DNA of 38,479 nt from Streptomyces sp. SID12501 (GTDB lineage Bacteria; Actinomycetota; Actinomycetes; Streptomycetales; Streptomycetaceae). The translations under genes were made by a program, and so were the position numbers. Shown one piece after another: positions 31,537 to 38,479 of this stretch. Every line of letters begins with the position of its first letter. Position 1 is the first letter of the stretch. Where the stretch lies: positions 1-38,479 of the forward strand of contig NZ_JAAGLU010000057.1 in the NCBI RefSeq assembly GCF_010550245.1. Direction: 5' to 3'. Below the pieces are notes generated by a model, which had not been told where the DNA came from, made no database searches, and worked only from the letters and a program-made list of their open reading frames with translations.

Positions 31537-32712
31537 TCACTCGGTGTCGGGTATCGGCAGCGGGCGCTTCTCGATCGCCGCGGCCATGATGTCCGGGAAC
31601 AGATCGGGCGTGCAGGCGAACGCCGGTGCGCCCAGCGCCGCGAGTGCCGCCGCGTGCTCCCTGTCGTACGCCGGCGCCCCCTCGTCCGACAGCGCGAGCA
31701 GCGTCACGAACTGCACCCCGGACGCCTTCATCGCGGCGACCCGCTTCAGCATCTCGTCGCGTATGCCTCCCTCGTAGAGGTCACTGATCAGCACGACCAC
31801 GGTCTCGGCGGGCCGGGTGATCTTCGACTGGCAGTAGGCGAGCGCCCTGTTGATGTCCGTGCCGCCGCCGAGCTGCGTACCGAACAGCACATCCACCGGA
31901 TCGTCGAGCTGATCGGTGAGGTCGACGACCGCCGTGTCGAAGACGACGAGCCTGGTGTCGATCGACCGCATGGACGCCAGCACCGCCCCGAACACCGACG
32001 CGTACACCACCGACGCCGCCATCGACCCCGACTGGTCGATGCACAGGACGACCTCCTTCTTCACCGACCGGGAGGCGCGCCCGTAGCCGATGAGCCGCTC
32101 CGGCACGATCGTGCGGTACTCGGGGAGGTAGTGCTTGAGGTTGGCCGCGATCGTGCGGTTCCAGTCGATGTCGTGATGGCGCGGCCTGCTGATACGGGCA
32201 CTGCGGTCCAGGGCACCGGTGAGCGTGGCCCGGGTCCGCGTGGCGAGCCTCTTCTCGAGGTCCGCGACGACCTTGCGTACGACCGCTCTCGCCGTCTCCT
32301 TCGTCGTCTCCGGCATCACCTTGTTGAGGGAGAGCAGCGTGCCGACGAGGTGGACGTCCGCCTCGACCGCCTCCAGCATCTCGGGCTCCAGCAGGAGGGC
32401 GGAGAGCCCGAGCCGGTCGATGGCGTCCCGCTGCATGATCTGTACGACGGACGACGGGAAGTACGTCCGGATGTCGCCGAGCCATCGCGCGACCGACGGC
32501 GCGGACGCCCCGAGCCCCGCCGAACGGTCCCGCCCCGCCCGGTCCTTGGCCCCGTCCCCTCTCCCGTAGAGCGCGGTGAGTGTCCCGTCCATCGCGGCGT
32601 CCTGTCCGGAGAGCGCGCACCCGGTACCGTCCGCCGCGTCGCCCCCGAGCACGAGCCGCCACCGCCGCAACCGCTCCTGTGCCGGATCCGCCGACTCGGT
32701 CGCCGTCGTCAT
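31537..32712 (-). CDS. VWA-domain protein of the MoxR/DUF5682 system (391 aa)
   Basis: The N-terminal half (1-210) is a helical region typical of CoxE-like/VWA proteins. The VWA domain follows with an intact MIDAS metal site: DQSGS (226-230), Thr285 in GGGTD and Asp311 in ISDLYEGG. It should bind Mg and a protein ligand. ATG 32712 overlaps the DUF5682 stop (ATGA), and the gene is last in the MoxR-DUF5682-VWA operon. VWA proteins paired with MoxR ATPases act as adaptor/co-chaperone modules. No signal peptide, so it is cytoplasmic. Confidence 0.92.
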   Translation of the reverse strand: MTTATESADPAQERLRRWRLVLGGDAADGTGCALSGQDAAMDGTLTALYGRGDGAKDRAGRDRSAGLGASAPSVARWLGDIRTYFPSSVVQIMQRDAIDRLGLSALLLEPEMLEAVEADVHLVGTLLSLNKVMPETTKETARAVVRKVVADLEKRLATRTRATLTGALDRSARISRPRHHDIDWNRTIAANLKHYLPEYRTIVPERLIGYGRASRSVKKEVVLCIDQSGSMAASVVYASVFGAVLASMRSIDTRLVVFDTAVVDLTDQLDDPVDVLFGTQLGGGTDINRALAYCQSKITRPAETVVVLISDLYEGGIRDEMLKRVAAMKASGVQFVTLLALSDEGAPAYDREHAAALAALGAPAFACTPDLFPDIMAAAIEKRPLPIPDTE

Positions 32713-35348
32713 GTCCCCACCCCCACAAGGTTGTTGTCGTCGACGCCCCCGTCACCCGCGTCCGACGGCCCCAGCAGCAGCCGCAGCACCGGCAGCACGG
32801 CATCCGCTCGCCGGGGGTCGAGGTCGGGTGCGAAGCCCGGCAGACCGGCGGCGCCTGCCACCGCGCTCCCCCGCTTCCCCGGACCGCGCCGGACCAGTTC
32901 CCCCAGGGTTCTGCGCACGCCGGGCTCGTACACCGAGAAGGTGCGCCTCAGCAGGGGCAGCACATCGGTGAACGCCGCCGCCGGCACCCCGGTCAGCCAG
33001 GCGTCGACCAGCCCGAGCAGCCGTTCGTCGTGCACCAGCAGCATCCCGCCCCCGGAGCCGCCCCCGACGAACCCCTCGATCCACGCTGCCGCGTCCCCCG
33101 GCGCCGTGCCGGGCGACAGCACGAGCCCCATGAGGACCGCCGCCTCGTCCTGCGCCAGCTCCCCGTCGTCCAGCAGCAACCGCACGGCCCGCCCACGCAC
33201 GACTCCGGCCACACTGTCCCGCCCGGACAACACCCGGAGCACGGAGTGCCAGCGGCTCCGCAGCTTGCTGTGGTGTCCCGGCGCGCGGACATCCTCGGCG
33301 GCGTCCGCGAAAGCCCCGGGGGACGAGGAGGCCGAGGTGGCAGAGGTGGCAGAGGTGGCCGCAGTGCCACTCGCAGGAGCGTCCTCGGGTTCAGAGACTC
33401 TCGCGGGGACCTCCGCGGCAGCGCCCGCGGAGACGACGCCCGGAGACGCCCCCGCAGCAGCGGTATCCACCGGAGCCTTCACCGGAACCGCGTTCATGCC
33501 CGCGGCCTCCCCGAGCAGCCCCACCGCCCCGTGCACCGCGTCCACATGGCGCCGCATTTCCTCGGCGGCCTCCGTGTCGAGCGCGGCGCAGGCCGGGGGC
33601 AGGCCGACGAAGACCCGCTCGGCGAGACCCGCCGCGACCTCGGCCAGCGCCCGGGTGTCCGTGCCGCGGACGTCGCCGTAGCGCAGGGACCGGACCAGCG
33701 CCGGCAGGGCCTGGGCCAGATGACCCACGTCGGCGTCCAGGGCCGCGCGGTCGGCGAGGACGCGCATCACCACGGGGAGCGCGTCGGCCAGTTCGGCGAG
33801 CAGACAGCGCTCGGCGAGCGCGGTCACGCCGGCCAGCGAGCCCGCGCCGACGGCGTCGGCCTCCGCTCTGGCGGTCGCCGCCGAGAGCACGGTCGTCCCC
33901 CACACACCGGCCTCGGCGACCCGTATCGCCAGCTCCGGCTCCCACCGCAGCCGCCACGTCTCGCGGAAGGTACCGGTACTGCCGCGCGACGCCGCGGGCT
34001 CGCCCCAGCCGATCCCGAGCAGCCGCAGGCGGTGCAGCAGCCGACTGCGTTCGGCGTCGGTGTCCTTGCGCAGGTCGAGCTCCAACTCCCTTTCCAGCGC
34101 CTCCGGTTTGAGCCGCAACCGGCGCTGAAGCCGCGTCAGGTCACGCTGCAACGGCACAGCGGGCGCCGCCTGGGGTACCTCCCCGAGCACGTCCCCGACG
34201 ACGAGCCGGTCCTGCACCAGGGCCAGCGGGACGTCCGAGCCCTCGCACATCACCGCCCGCACGGCGTCCGTCGTCTCGGTGAGCCCCGGCAGCGGGCGGC
34301 CCCGCATCGCGGCGAGCGTCTCCGCCAGCCGCACCGCCTCGATGACGTGCGCCGAGGAGACCATCCTGTCCTCGTCGCGCAGCAGCCCAGCCACCTTGGT
34401 CATCCACCGCTCGACCGGCCGGTCCCGCGCGCCGAACAGATGCCCGTACCAGCCGGGCGAGTCGATGCCCGCCCCGTAACCGCCGGCCCGCGCGAGCCTC
34501 CGGTGCGTCCACGGCACCCAGGTCACATCCACCTTGACCTTGGGCAGACCCTTCAGCAGCGCCCGGTCGGCGGCGACGGCGATCTTCTGCCGCAGCGCGG
34601 GCACATGCCACGCCCCGCACACCACGGCCACCGCCGTGTCCCCGAACTCCCGCTGCGCCGACCGCACCTGGAGCCGCATGTACGCCTCCCGCACCGGATC
34701 CCGGTCATGGCCCCCGGTCCCGTACACCTCGCGCAACGCGCCCATGGCCTCTTCGAGCACCTCGAAGGGAGCGAACGCGTCCCCCTCCCCCGTCCCCCGG
34801 TGCTCGACGACGTCCTCCCACCAGCGCTCCGGATCGTCGTAACCGCCGGTCCGCGCGAGCACGGCGAGCGGATCGACCCGCAGATCGGCATGGTCGGCAT
34901 CCGGGGCGGTGTCCGGGCCGGTATCCGCGTCCGGTTCCGGCGAACGGCCGTCGCTTCCCTCGCCCTGGCTCTCGCCGTCACCCCCGCCCCCGCCCTCGTT
35001 CTCGTTCTCCCACGCCAGCGTGTGCGTGGCGGGGAGGTCGATGAAGCGGGCGGGGACCCCGTGTTCGAGGGCCCAGCGGATCGCCACCCACTCCGGGGAG
35101 AACTCGGCCAGCGGCCAGAACGCCGAGCGGCCGGGTTCGTCCACGGCGTGGGCCAGCAGGGCGACCGGCGGCCGCATGTCCTCGTCGGCGGCCAGCGGGA
35201 TCAGTGCGTCGGCCTCGGGCGGCCCCTCGATCAGTACGACCGCCGGCCGTGCCGCAGCCAACGCGGCCCGCACCGCCCGCGCCGACCCGGGCCCGTGATG
35301 CCGCACACCGAGCAGCAACGGCCCGGCGCCGGCCTCAATGTCCCTCAC
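32709..35348 (-). CDS. DUF5682 family protein (879 aa)
   Basis: A large protein with the family's N-terminal core: LLLGVRHHGPGSARAV, VLIEGPPEADALIPL, FSPEWVAIRWALEHGVPARFIDLPATHT, VVCGAWHVPAL (about residues 10-260), then a helical body. A low-complexity Ala/Ser/Thr linker separates a C-terminal helical part. The HHGPGS, EGPPEAD and CGAWH blocks recall the TraB/EreA-like metal-dependent fold, so enzymatic activity is plausible but unproved. GTG 35348 is the start because GGAGG lies seven bases upstream; in-frame ATGs at 35378 and 35396 lack a site. The 3' end overlaps the VWA gene by ATGA; 141 nt separate it from the MoxR gene. Confidence 0.88.
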   Translation of the reverse strand: MRDIEAGAGPLLLGVRHHGPGSARAVRAALAAARPAVVLIEGPPEADALIPLAADEDMRPPVALLAHAVDEPGRSAFWPLAEFSPEWVAIRWALEHGVPARFIDLPATHTLAWENENEGGGGGDGESQGEGSDGRSPEPDADTGPDTAPDADHADLRVDPLAVLARTGGYDDPERWWEDVVEHRGTGEGDAFAPFEVLEEAMGALREVYGTGGHDRDPVREAYMRLQVRSAQREFGDTAVAVVCGAWHVPALRQKIAVAADRALLKGLPKVKVDVTWVPWTHRRLARAGGYGAGIDSPGWYGHLFGARDRPVERWMTKVAGLLRDEDRMVSSAHVIEAVRLAETLAAMRGRPLPGLTETTDAVRAVMCEGSDVPLALVQDRLVVGDVLGEVPQAAPAVPLQRDLTRLQRRLRLKPEALERELELDLRKDTDAERSRLLHRLRLLGIGWGEPAASRGSTGTFRETWRLRWEPELAIRVAEAGVWGTTVLSAATARAEADAVGAGSLAGVTALAERCLLAELADALPVVMRVLADRAALDADVGHLAQALPALVRSLRYGDVRGTDTRALAEVAAGLAERVFVGLPPACAALDTEAAEEMRRHVDAVHGAVGLLGEAAGMNAVPVKAPVDTAAAGASPGVVSAGAAAEVPARVSEPEDAPASGTAATSATSATSASSSPGAFADAAEDVRAPGHHSKLRSRWHSVLRVLSGRDSVAGVVRGRAVRLLLDDGELAQDEAAVLMGLVLSPGTAPGDAAAWIEGFVGGGSGGGMLLVHDERLLGLVDAWLTGVPAAAFTDVLPLLRRTFSVYEPGVRRTLGELVRRGPGKRGSAVAGAAGLPGFAPDLDPRRADAVLPVLRLLLGPSDAGDGGVDDNNLVGVGT

Positions 35349-35493
35349 ACCGCCCCCTCCTGCTCCACATCGAGTCATCGTCACCGACCGCTTCACTCAC
35401 GCCACCGAACGGCACGGACACCGAACCGCCTCCCACCGACATCCCGTACACACGCCCCCGTCCATCCGCGCCCGCGCCCGCAGCACGGCTCAT
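35335..35493 (-). CDS. Possible small ORF bridging MoxR and DUF5682 genes (52 aa)
   Basis: ATG at 35493 overlaps the MoxR-gene TGA (ATGA) and the frame stays open through the whole 141-nt gap, ending 14 nt inside DUF5682 (stop 35335-35337). The product is Gly/Val/Arg-rich (MSRAAGAGADGRG, VSVPFGGVSEAV, MWSRRGRC). The third-position GC bias is weaker than in neighbouring genes, so it may be chance. It could also serve to couple translation across the gap. Confidence 0.25.
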   Translation of the reverse strand: MSRAAGAGADGRGRVYGMSVGGGSVSVPFGGVSEAVGDDDSMWSRRGRCEGH

Positions 35494-36635
35494 GCGCTCA
35501 CCTCCCGGCACGCCCGGTAGAAGTCCTTCCAGCCGTCGCGTTCGCGGACCACCGCCTCCAGGTACTCCTGCCAGACGACCCGGTCTGCCACCGGATCGCG
35601 GACGACTGCGCCGAGGATGCCCGCCGCGACGTCGGAGGCCCGCAGGACGCCGTCGCCGAAGTGGGCCGCCAGGGCCAGGCCGCTGGTGACGACCGAGATC
35701 GCCTCGGCGGTCGACAGCGTGCCGCTGGGCGACTTCAGCTTCGTCCGGCCGTCGGACGTGATCCCGTCGCGCAGTTCGCGGAAGACGGTCACGACGCGAC
35801 GGATCTCGTCGACGCCGTCCGGCACGGCCGGCAGGTCGAGTGAGCGGCCGATCTGGTCGACCCGGCGCGAGACGATGTCGACCTCGGCATCGGCGCTCTC
35901 CGGAAGTGGCAGCACCACCGTGTTGAAGCGGCGGCGCAGGGCGCTGGACAGCTCGTTGACCCCGCGGTCACGGTCGTTGGCCGTCGCGATCAGGTTGAAT
36001 CCGCGTACCGCCTGCACCTCCTGCCCCAACTCCGGTATCGGCAGGTTCTTTTCCGACAGGATCGTGATCAGCGTGTCCTGCACGTCGGCCGGGATACGGG
36101 TCAGCTCCTCGACGCGGGCCGTCATCCCCTCCGCCATCGCCCGCATGACGGGGCTGGGCACGAGAGCCTCGCGGCTCGGACCGTGCGCGAGCAGCCGTGC
36201 GTAGTTCCAGCCGTACCGGATCGCCTCCTCCGGCGTGCCGGCCGTGCCCTGGACGAGCAGCGTGGAGTCGCCGCTGACAGCCGCCGCCAGGTGCTCGGAC
36301 ACCCAGGTCTTCGCCGTACCGGGCACGCCGAGCAGCAACAGGGCACGGTCGGTCGCGAGGGTCGTGACGGCGACCTCGACGATGCGGCGCGGGCCCACGT
36401 ACTTCGGTGTGATCACCGTGCCGTCGGGCAGGGTGCCGCCTTGAAGGTAGGTCGCGACGGCCCACGGGGACAGTTTCCAGCGGGCCGGGCGCGGGCGGTC
36501 GTCCTGTGCGGCCAGCGCCGCGAGTTCGGCGGCGAAGGCGTCCTCGGCGTGCGGACGCAGTTCCTCCGTGCGGTTCGCGTGCGCGGACTGCTCGTGACGC
36601 GGGTCGACGGATGTCGGTCCAGCGGATACAGGCAT
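35490..36635 (-). CDS. MoxR-type AAA ATPase (381 aa)
   Basis: ATG 36635 (MPVSAGPTSV) follows a GGAGGGGG ribosome-binding site; the in-frame extension to 36692 overlaps the promoter. Seen: Walker A GVPGTAKT (about 103-110); an EE-type Walker B (ARVEELTRIP; the usual Asp-Glu is Glu-Glu); NLIATAND as sensor 1; and ALRRRFN as arginine finger. MoxR ATPases assemble and remodel protein complexes together with VWA partners. It heads the operon with DUF5682 and VWA. A DNA-damage-type promoter lies at 36689-36711, giving a leader of about 45 nt. Confidence 0.93.
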   Translation of the reverse strand: MPVSAGPTSVDPRHEQSAHANRTEELRPHAEDAFAAELAALAAQDDRPRPARWKLSPWAVATYLQGGTLPDGTVITPKYVGPRRIVEVAVTTLATDRALLLLGVPGTAKTWVSEHLAAAVSGDSTLLVQGTAGTPEEAIRYGWNYARLLAHGPSREALVPSPVMRAMAEGMTARVEELTRIPADVQDTLITILSEKNLPIPELGQEVQAVRGFNLIATANDRDRGVNELSSALRRRFNTVVLPLPESADAEVDIVSRRVDQIGRSLDLPAVPDGVDEIRRVVTVFRELRDGITSDGRTKLKSPSGTLSTAEAISVVTSGLALAAHFGDGVLRASDVAAGILGAVVRDPVADRVVWQEYLEAVVRERDGWKDFYRACREVSA

Positions 36636-36688
36636 GGCTCGGTCCCCCTCCAGCTCGGCCGGTCTTGGCCCGTTCGGATCTGGTGTCC

Positions 36689-36711
36689 ACACTGCACCAC
36701 GCCACTGACAA
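36689..36711 (-). promoter_or_regulatory. PafBC/RecA-NDp-type promoter for the MoxR operon
   Basis: Read on the minus strand this is TTGTCAGTG-N8-CAGTGT. The 9-bp upstream element matches the actinobacterial LexA-independent DNA-damage promoter consensus exactly and the 8-bp spacing is right; the -10 differs from TAnnnT only in its first base. Predicted transcription start is about 36682, with a leader of about 45 nt before the MoxR ATG. Confidence 0.65.
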
Positions 36712-36772
36712 CGCGGTCTGACCTGCGAAAATGCCGTTTCGATGGCTGAGTGGAGATCGCCGCGAGGGCCGA

Positions 36773-36795
36773 TTGTCAGTGCCGGGATCTACCGT
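36773..36795 (+). promoter_or_regulatory. PafBC/RecA-NDp-type promoter for the SWIM gene
   Basis: TTGTCAGTG (36773-36781), eight bases, then TACCGT (36790-36795) is a perfect match to the consensus tTGTCRgtg-N8-TAnnnT. Transcription should start at about 36802-36803, the A of the ATG at 36803, so the mRNA is leaderless; no ribosome-binding site is seen before this ATG. Confidence 0.8.
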
Positions 36796-36802
36796 CGGTG
36801 TC

Positions 36803-38161
36803 ATGACTCAGCAGGGGGTGCGCTGGACGGCGGATCAGGTGCTGGCACTGGCGCCTGACGTCTCGTCACGCAAAGCGGGAAGCAAACTCGGCGCGGCCGG
36901 GCCGTGGTCGGAAGCCGGCGGTTCTGACGAGGGGACGGTGTGGGGACTGTGCAAGGGCAGTGGCAGCAAGCCGTATCAGACGGTCGTCGACATCGCGGAC
37001 GCCACCGGGCCCGCGTACAAGTGCAGTTGTCCGAGCCGCAAGTTCCCGTGCAAGCACGCACTCGGGCTGCTGCTGCTCTGGGCGGGCGAGGACGGCGCGG
37101 TACCGCGAGGGGAGGCGCCGGGCTGGGCGGAGGAGTGGCTGGCGGGGCGGCGGAAGCGCACGGAGGAGAAACGGACGGCCGACGCGGCCGGTTCCCCGTC
37201 CGGGTCCGGTGATCCGGAGGCGGCACGGCGCAGGGCGGAGCGCCGGGCCGAGCGGATCACGGCGGGGGCGACGGAGCTGGAGCAGCGCCTCGCCGACCTG
37301 CTGCGCGGCGGCCTGGCCACCGCGGAGCAGACGGGGTACGGGCTGTGGGAGGAGACGGCGGCCCGCATGGTCGATGCCCAGGCGCCCGGACTGGCGGCGC
37401 GGGTAAGGGAGTTGGGGGCGATACCGGCGTCCGGCCCGGGCTGGCCGGTGCGGTTGCTGGAGGAGTGCGCGCTGCTCCACCTCCTCGACCGGGGCTGGCT
37501 GCGCCGGGACGAGCTGCCGGACGGTCTGGCGGCGACGGTGCGCTCGCGGATCGGCCTGCCCGGCTCGGCGGACGGCCCGCCGGTGCGCGACCAGTGGCTG
37601 GTCCTCGCCCAGTACCAGACGGCGGACGCCCGCCTGACGACCCGCCGGATCTGGCTGCACGGCGCGGAGTCGGGCCGTACCGCCCTGCTGCTCTCGTACG
37701 GGGCCGCCGGCCGAGCCCCCGAACTGGCGCTGCCGGTCGGCCTCGCGTTCGACGCAGAGGTGTCCGCGTATCCCGGCGCCGGGCAGTTGCGGGCGGCCCT
37801 GGGCGAGCGGTTCACACCGCCCGCGCCGACGGAGGTGCGGCCGCCGGGGACGACGACCACGCGCGCGGCGGAGCGCTACGGGGAGGCGCTCAGGGACGAC
37901 CCCTGGCTGGACTCCTTCCCGGTGACGCTGGACCGGGTCATACCCGTCCCGGACGGCGCCTCCTGGCAACTGGCCGATGCTGACTCCGACCTGGCGCTGC
38001 CCCTGGCTCCCTCCGCTGTCGCCCACCCGGGGCTGTGGCGCCTCGTCGCCCTCTCGGGCGGAGCCCCTGTCACGGTCTTCGGCGAGTGCGGTCACCGGGG
38101 ATTCACTCCGCTGACGGCCTGGCCGGAGGGAGCGGCAGGACAAGCGGTCCCGCTGTGCTGA
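36803..38161 (+). CDS. SWIM zinc-finger protein (452 aa)
   Basis: ATG 36803 coincides with the predicted transcription start; the in-frame ATG at 36731 lies upstream of the promoter. The SWIM zinc finger is at 74-85: CSCPSRKFPCKH (C-x-C-x6-C-x-H), preceded by QTVVDIADATGPAYK. This motif binds DNA or proteins in bacteria. A long body without other recognised domains follows: charged helices (EAARRRAERRAERI) and a helical/beta C-terminal half. It is the plus-strand partner of the divergent MoxR operon and is followed by DUF5691, a layout repeated in many actinobacteria as far as I recall. Role in the system unknown. Confidence 0.92.
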   Translation: MTQQGVRWTADQVLALAPDVSSRKAGSKLGAAGPWSEAGGSDEGTVWGLCKGSGSKPYQTVVDIADATGPAYKCSCPSRKFPCKHALGLLLLWAGEDGAVPRGEAPGWAEEWLAGRRKRTEEKRTADAAGSPSGSGDPEAARRRAERRAERITAGATELEQRLADLLRGGLATAEQTGYGLWEETAARMVDAQAPGLAARVRELGAIPASGPGWPVRLLEECALLHLLDRGWLRRDELPDGLAATVRSRIGLPGSADGPPVRDQWLVLAQYQTADARLTTRRIWLHGAESGRTALLLSYGAAGRAPELALPVGLAFDAEVSAYPGAGQLRAALGERFTPPAPTEVRPPGTTTTRAAERYGEALRDDPWLDSFPVTLDRVIPVPDGASWQLADADSDLALPLAPSAVAHPGLWRLVALSGGAPVTVFGECGHRGFTPLTAWPEGAAGQAVPLC

Positions 38162-38190
38162 GGCAGCTCGACACGCCACGCCGCACGGCT

Positions 38191-38238
38191 CCACGACGCC
38201 ACGACGCCACGACGCCACGACGCCACGACGCCACGACG
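38191..38238 (+). repeat. Six perfect 8-bp tandem repeats (CCACGACG)
   Basis: CCACGACG occurs six times without interruption between the SWIM stop (38161) and the DUF5691 ribosome-binding site AAAGGG (about 38240-38244). It is in the transcribed spacer of a two-gene operon and does not encode protein. Confidence 0.9.
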
Positions 38239-38250
38239 AAAGGGAATCTT

Positions 38251-38479
38251 ATGAACGGCAGCAGGGCCTCCGCCCTCGTGGGCTCGCCGGCCGCGGATGC
38301 CTGGGAGGAGCTGGTCACCGCGGCACTGCTCGGTACCGAGCGACGTACGCCCCCGGGCTGCCCTCCGGGCAGGCAGGCGCCGGTCGCGCTGCTCGACGCG
38401 GCGGCCGTGGAGACCGTACGGCGGCGGGCAGGGCTGCGACCGGCCCGGGCGGCGACACGGCCGGAGCCCGCCGCGGCGG
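38251..38479 (+). CDS. DUF5691 family protein (5' part, cut by window edge)
   Basis: ATG 38251 follows AAAGGG by six bases and the frame stays open to the last base, giving at least 76 residues. The N-terminal W-EELVTAALLGTERR block is characteristic of DUF5691 proteins, which accompany SWIM, MoxR, DUF5682 and VWA genes. It follows the SWIM gene by 89 nt, with the six 8-bp repeats between, and is probably on the same DNA-damage-type transcript. Function unknown. Confidence 0.8.
   Translation, partial: MNGSRASALVGSPAADAWEELVTAALLGTERRTPPGCPPGRQAPVALLDAAAVETVRRRAGLRPARAATRPEPAAA

Noticed and set aside
31141..33681. Long plus-strand ORF opposite the VWA and DUF5682 genes
   Set aside because: Low-complexity Arg/Pro composition, antisense to well-supported genes, no homology recognised.
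38191..38238. CRISPR-like array
   Set aside because: The repeat is a simple contiguous 8-bp tandem array without spacers; no cas genes are present.

Overview
The window is a very GC-rich chromosomal segment with almost exclusively G/C third codon positions, frequent GTG starts and GTGA/ATGA start-stop overlaps. It carries families typical of Streptomyces: XRE-DUF5753 with DUF397, DUF2690, DUF3017, DUF5954 and DUF6350 proteins. A streptomycete is by far the best fit. The order sucCD, sigma-like gene, DUF6350, membrane protein, purN-purH, then folD-DUF3017-HTH genes-mdh matches, from memory, the sucC-to-mdh core region of S. coelicolor (about SCO4808-SCO4827).

Layout. Positions 1-1700 are decayed accessory DNA: the tail of an unknown ORF, a truncated ISAzo13-type transposase joined to it, and a frameshifted hypothetical gene. 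Positions 1667-4129 hold a small accessory cluster: a DUF7848-like pair on the minus strand diverges from an XRE regulator-DUF397 pair across two identical inverted repeats. Positions 4111-6937 hold a MocR-type (GntR-aminotransferase) regulator divergent from a carboxymuconolactone decarboxylase/AhpD-like gene and a PEP mutase/isocitrate lyase-like gene. Positions 6975-11617 contain minus-strand genes for a DUF5954-type protein, a membrane-anchored Pro-rich protein, and an overlapping pair that share a TFAIGSHA motif, at the C-terminus of a membrane protein and the N-terminus of its small partner. Positions 11825-16904 carry mdh, two paralogous membrane-anchored HTH proteins, DUF3017 and folD. 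Positions 17210-22406 are a more variable, envelope-oriented block: a Gln/Gly/Tyr-rich membrane protein, a secreted peptidase-inhibitor-like protein, an HTH-transmembrane-peptidoglycan-binding protein, and an FHA protein followed by a Ser/Thr kinase fused through one membrane helix to a lytic-transglycosylase-like domain. Positions 22489-30887 return to core metabolism (purH, purN, membrane proteins, an HTH-sigma-like fusion, sucD, sucC).

The last 7 kb (31537 to the end) is a multigene MoxR AAA-ATPase/VWA system: SWIM zinc-finger and DUF5691 genes on the plus strand, and MoxR-DUF5682-VWA on the minus strand. Its divergent intergenic region contains two oppositely oriented matches to the actinobacterial LexA-independent DNA-damage promoter (TTGTCAGTG-N8-TAnnnT, the PafBC/RecA-NDp type). 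The plus-strand copy is perfect and places transcription start at or next to the SWIM start codon. This suggests a DNA-damage-induced chaperone or conflict system and is the strongest single observation here. All functional statements come from reading the sequence and from recalled family knowledge; no database search was run.
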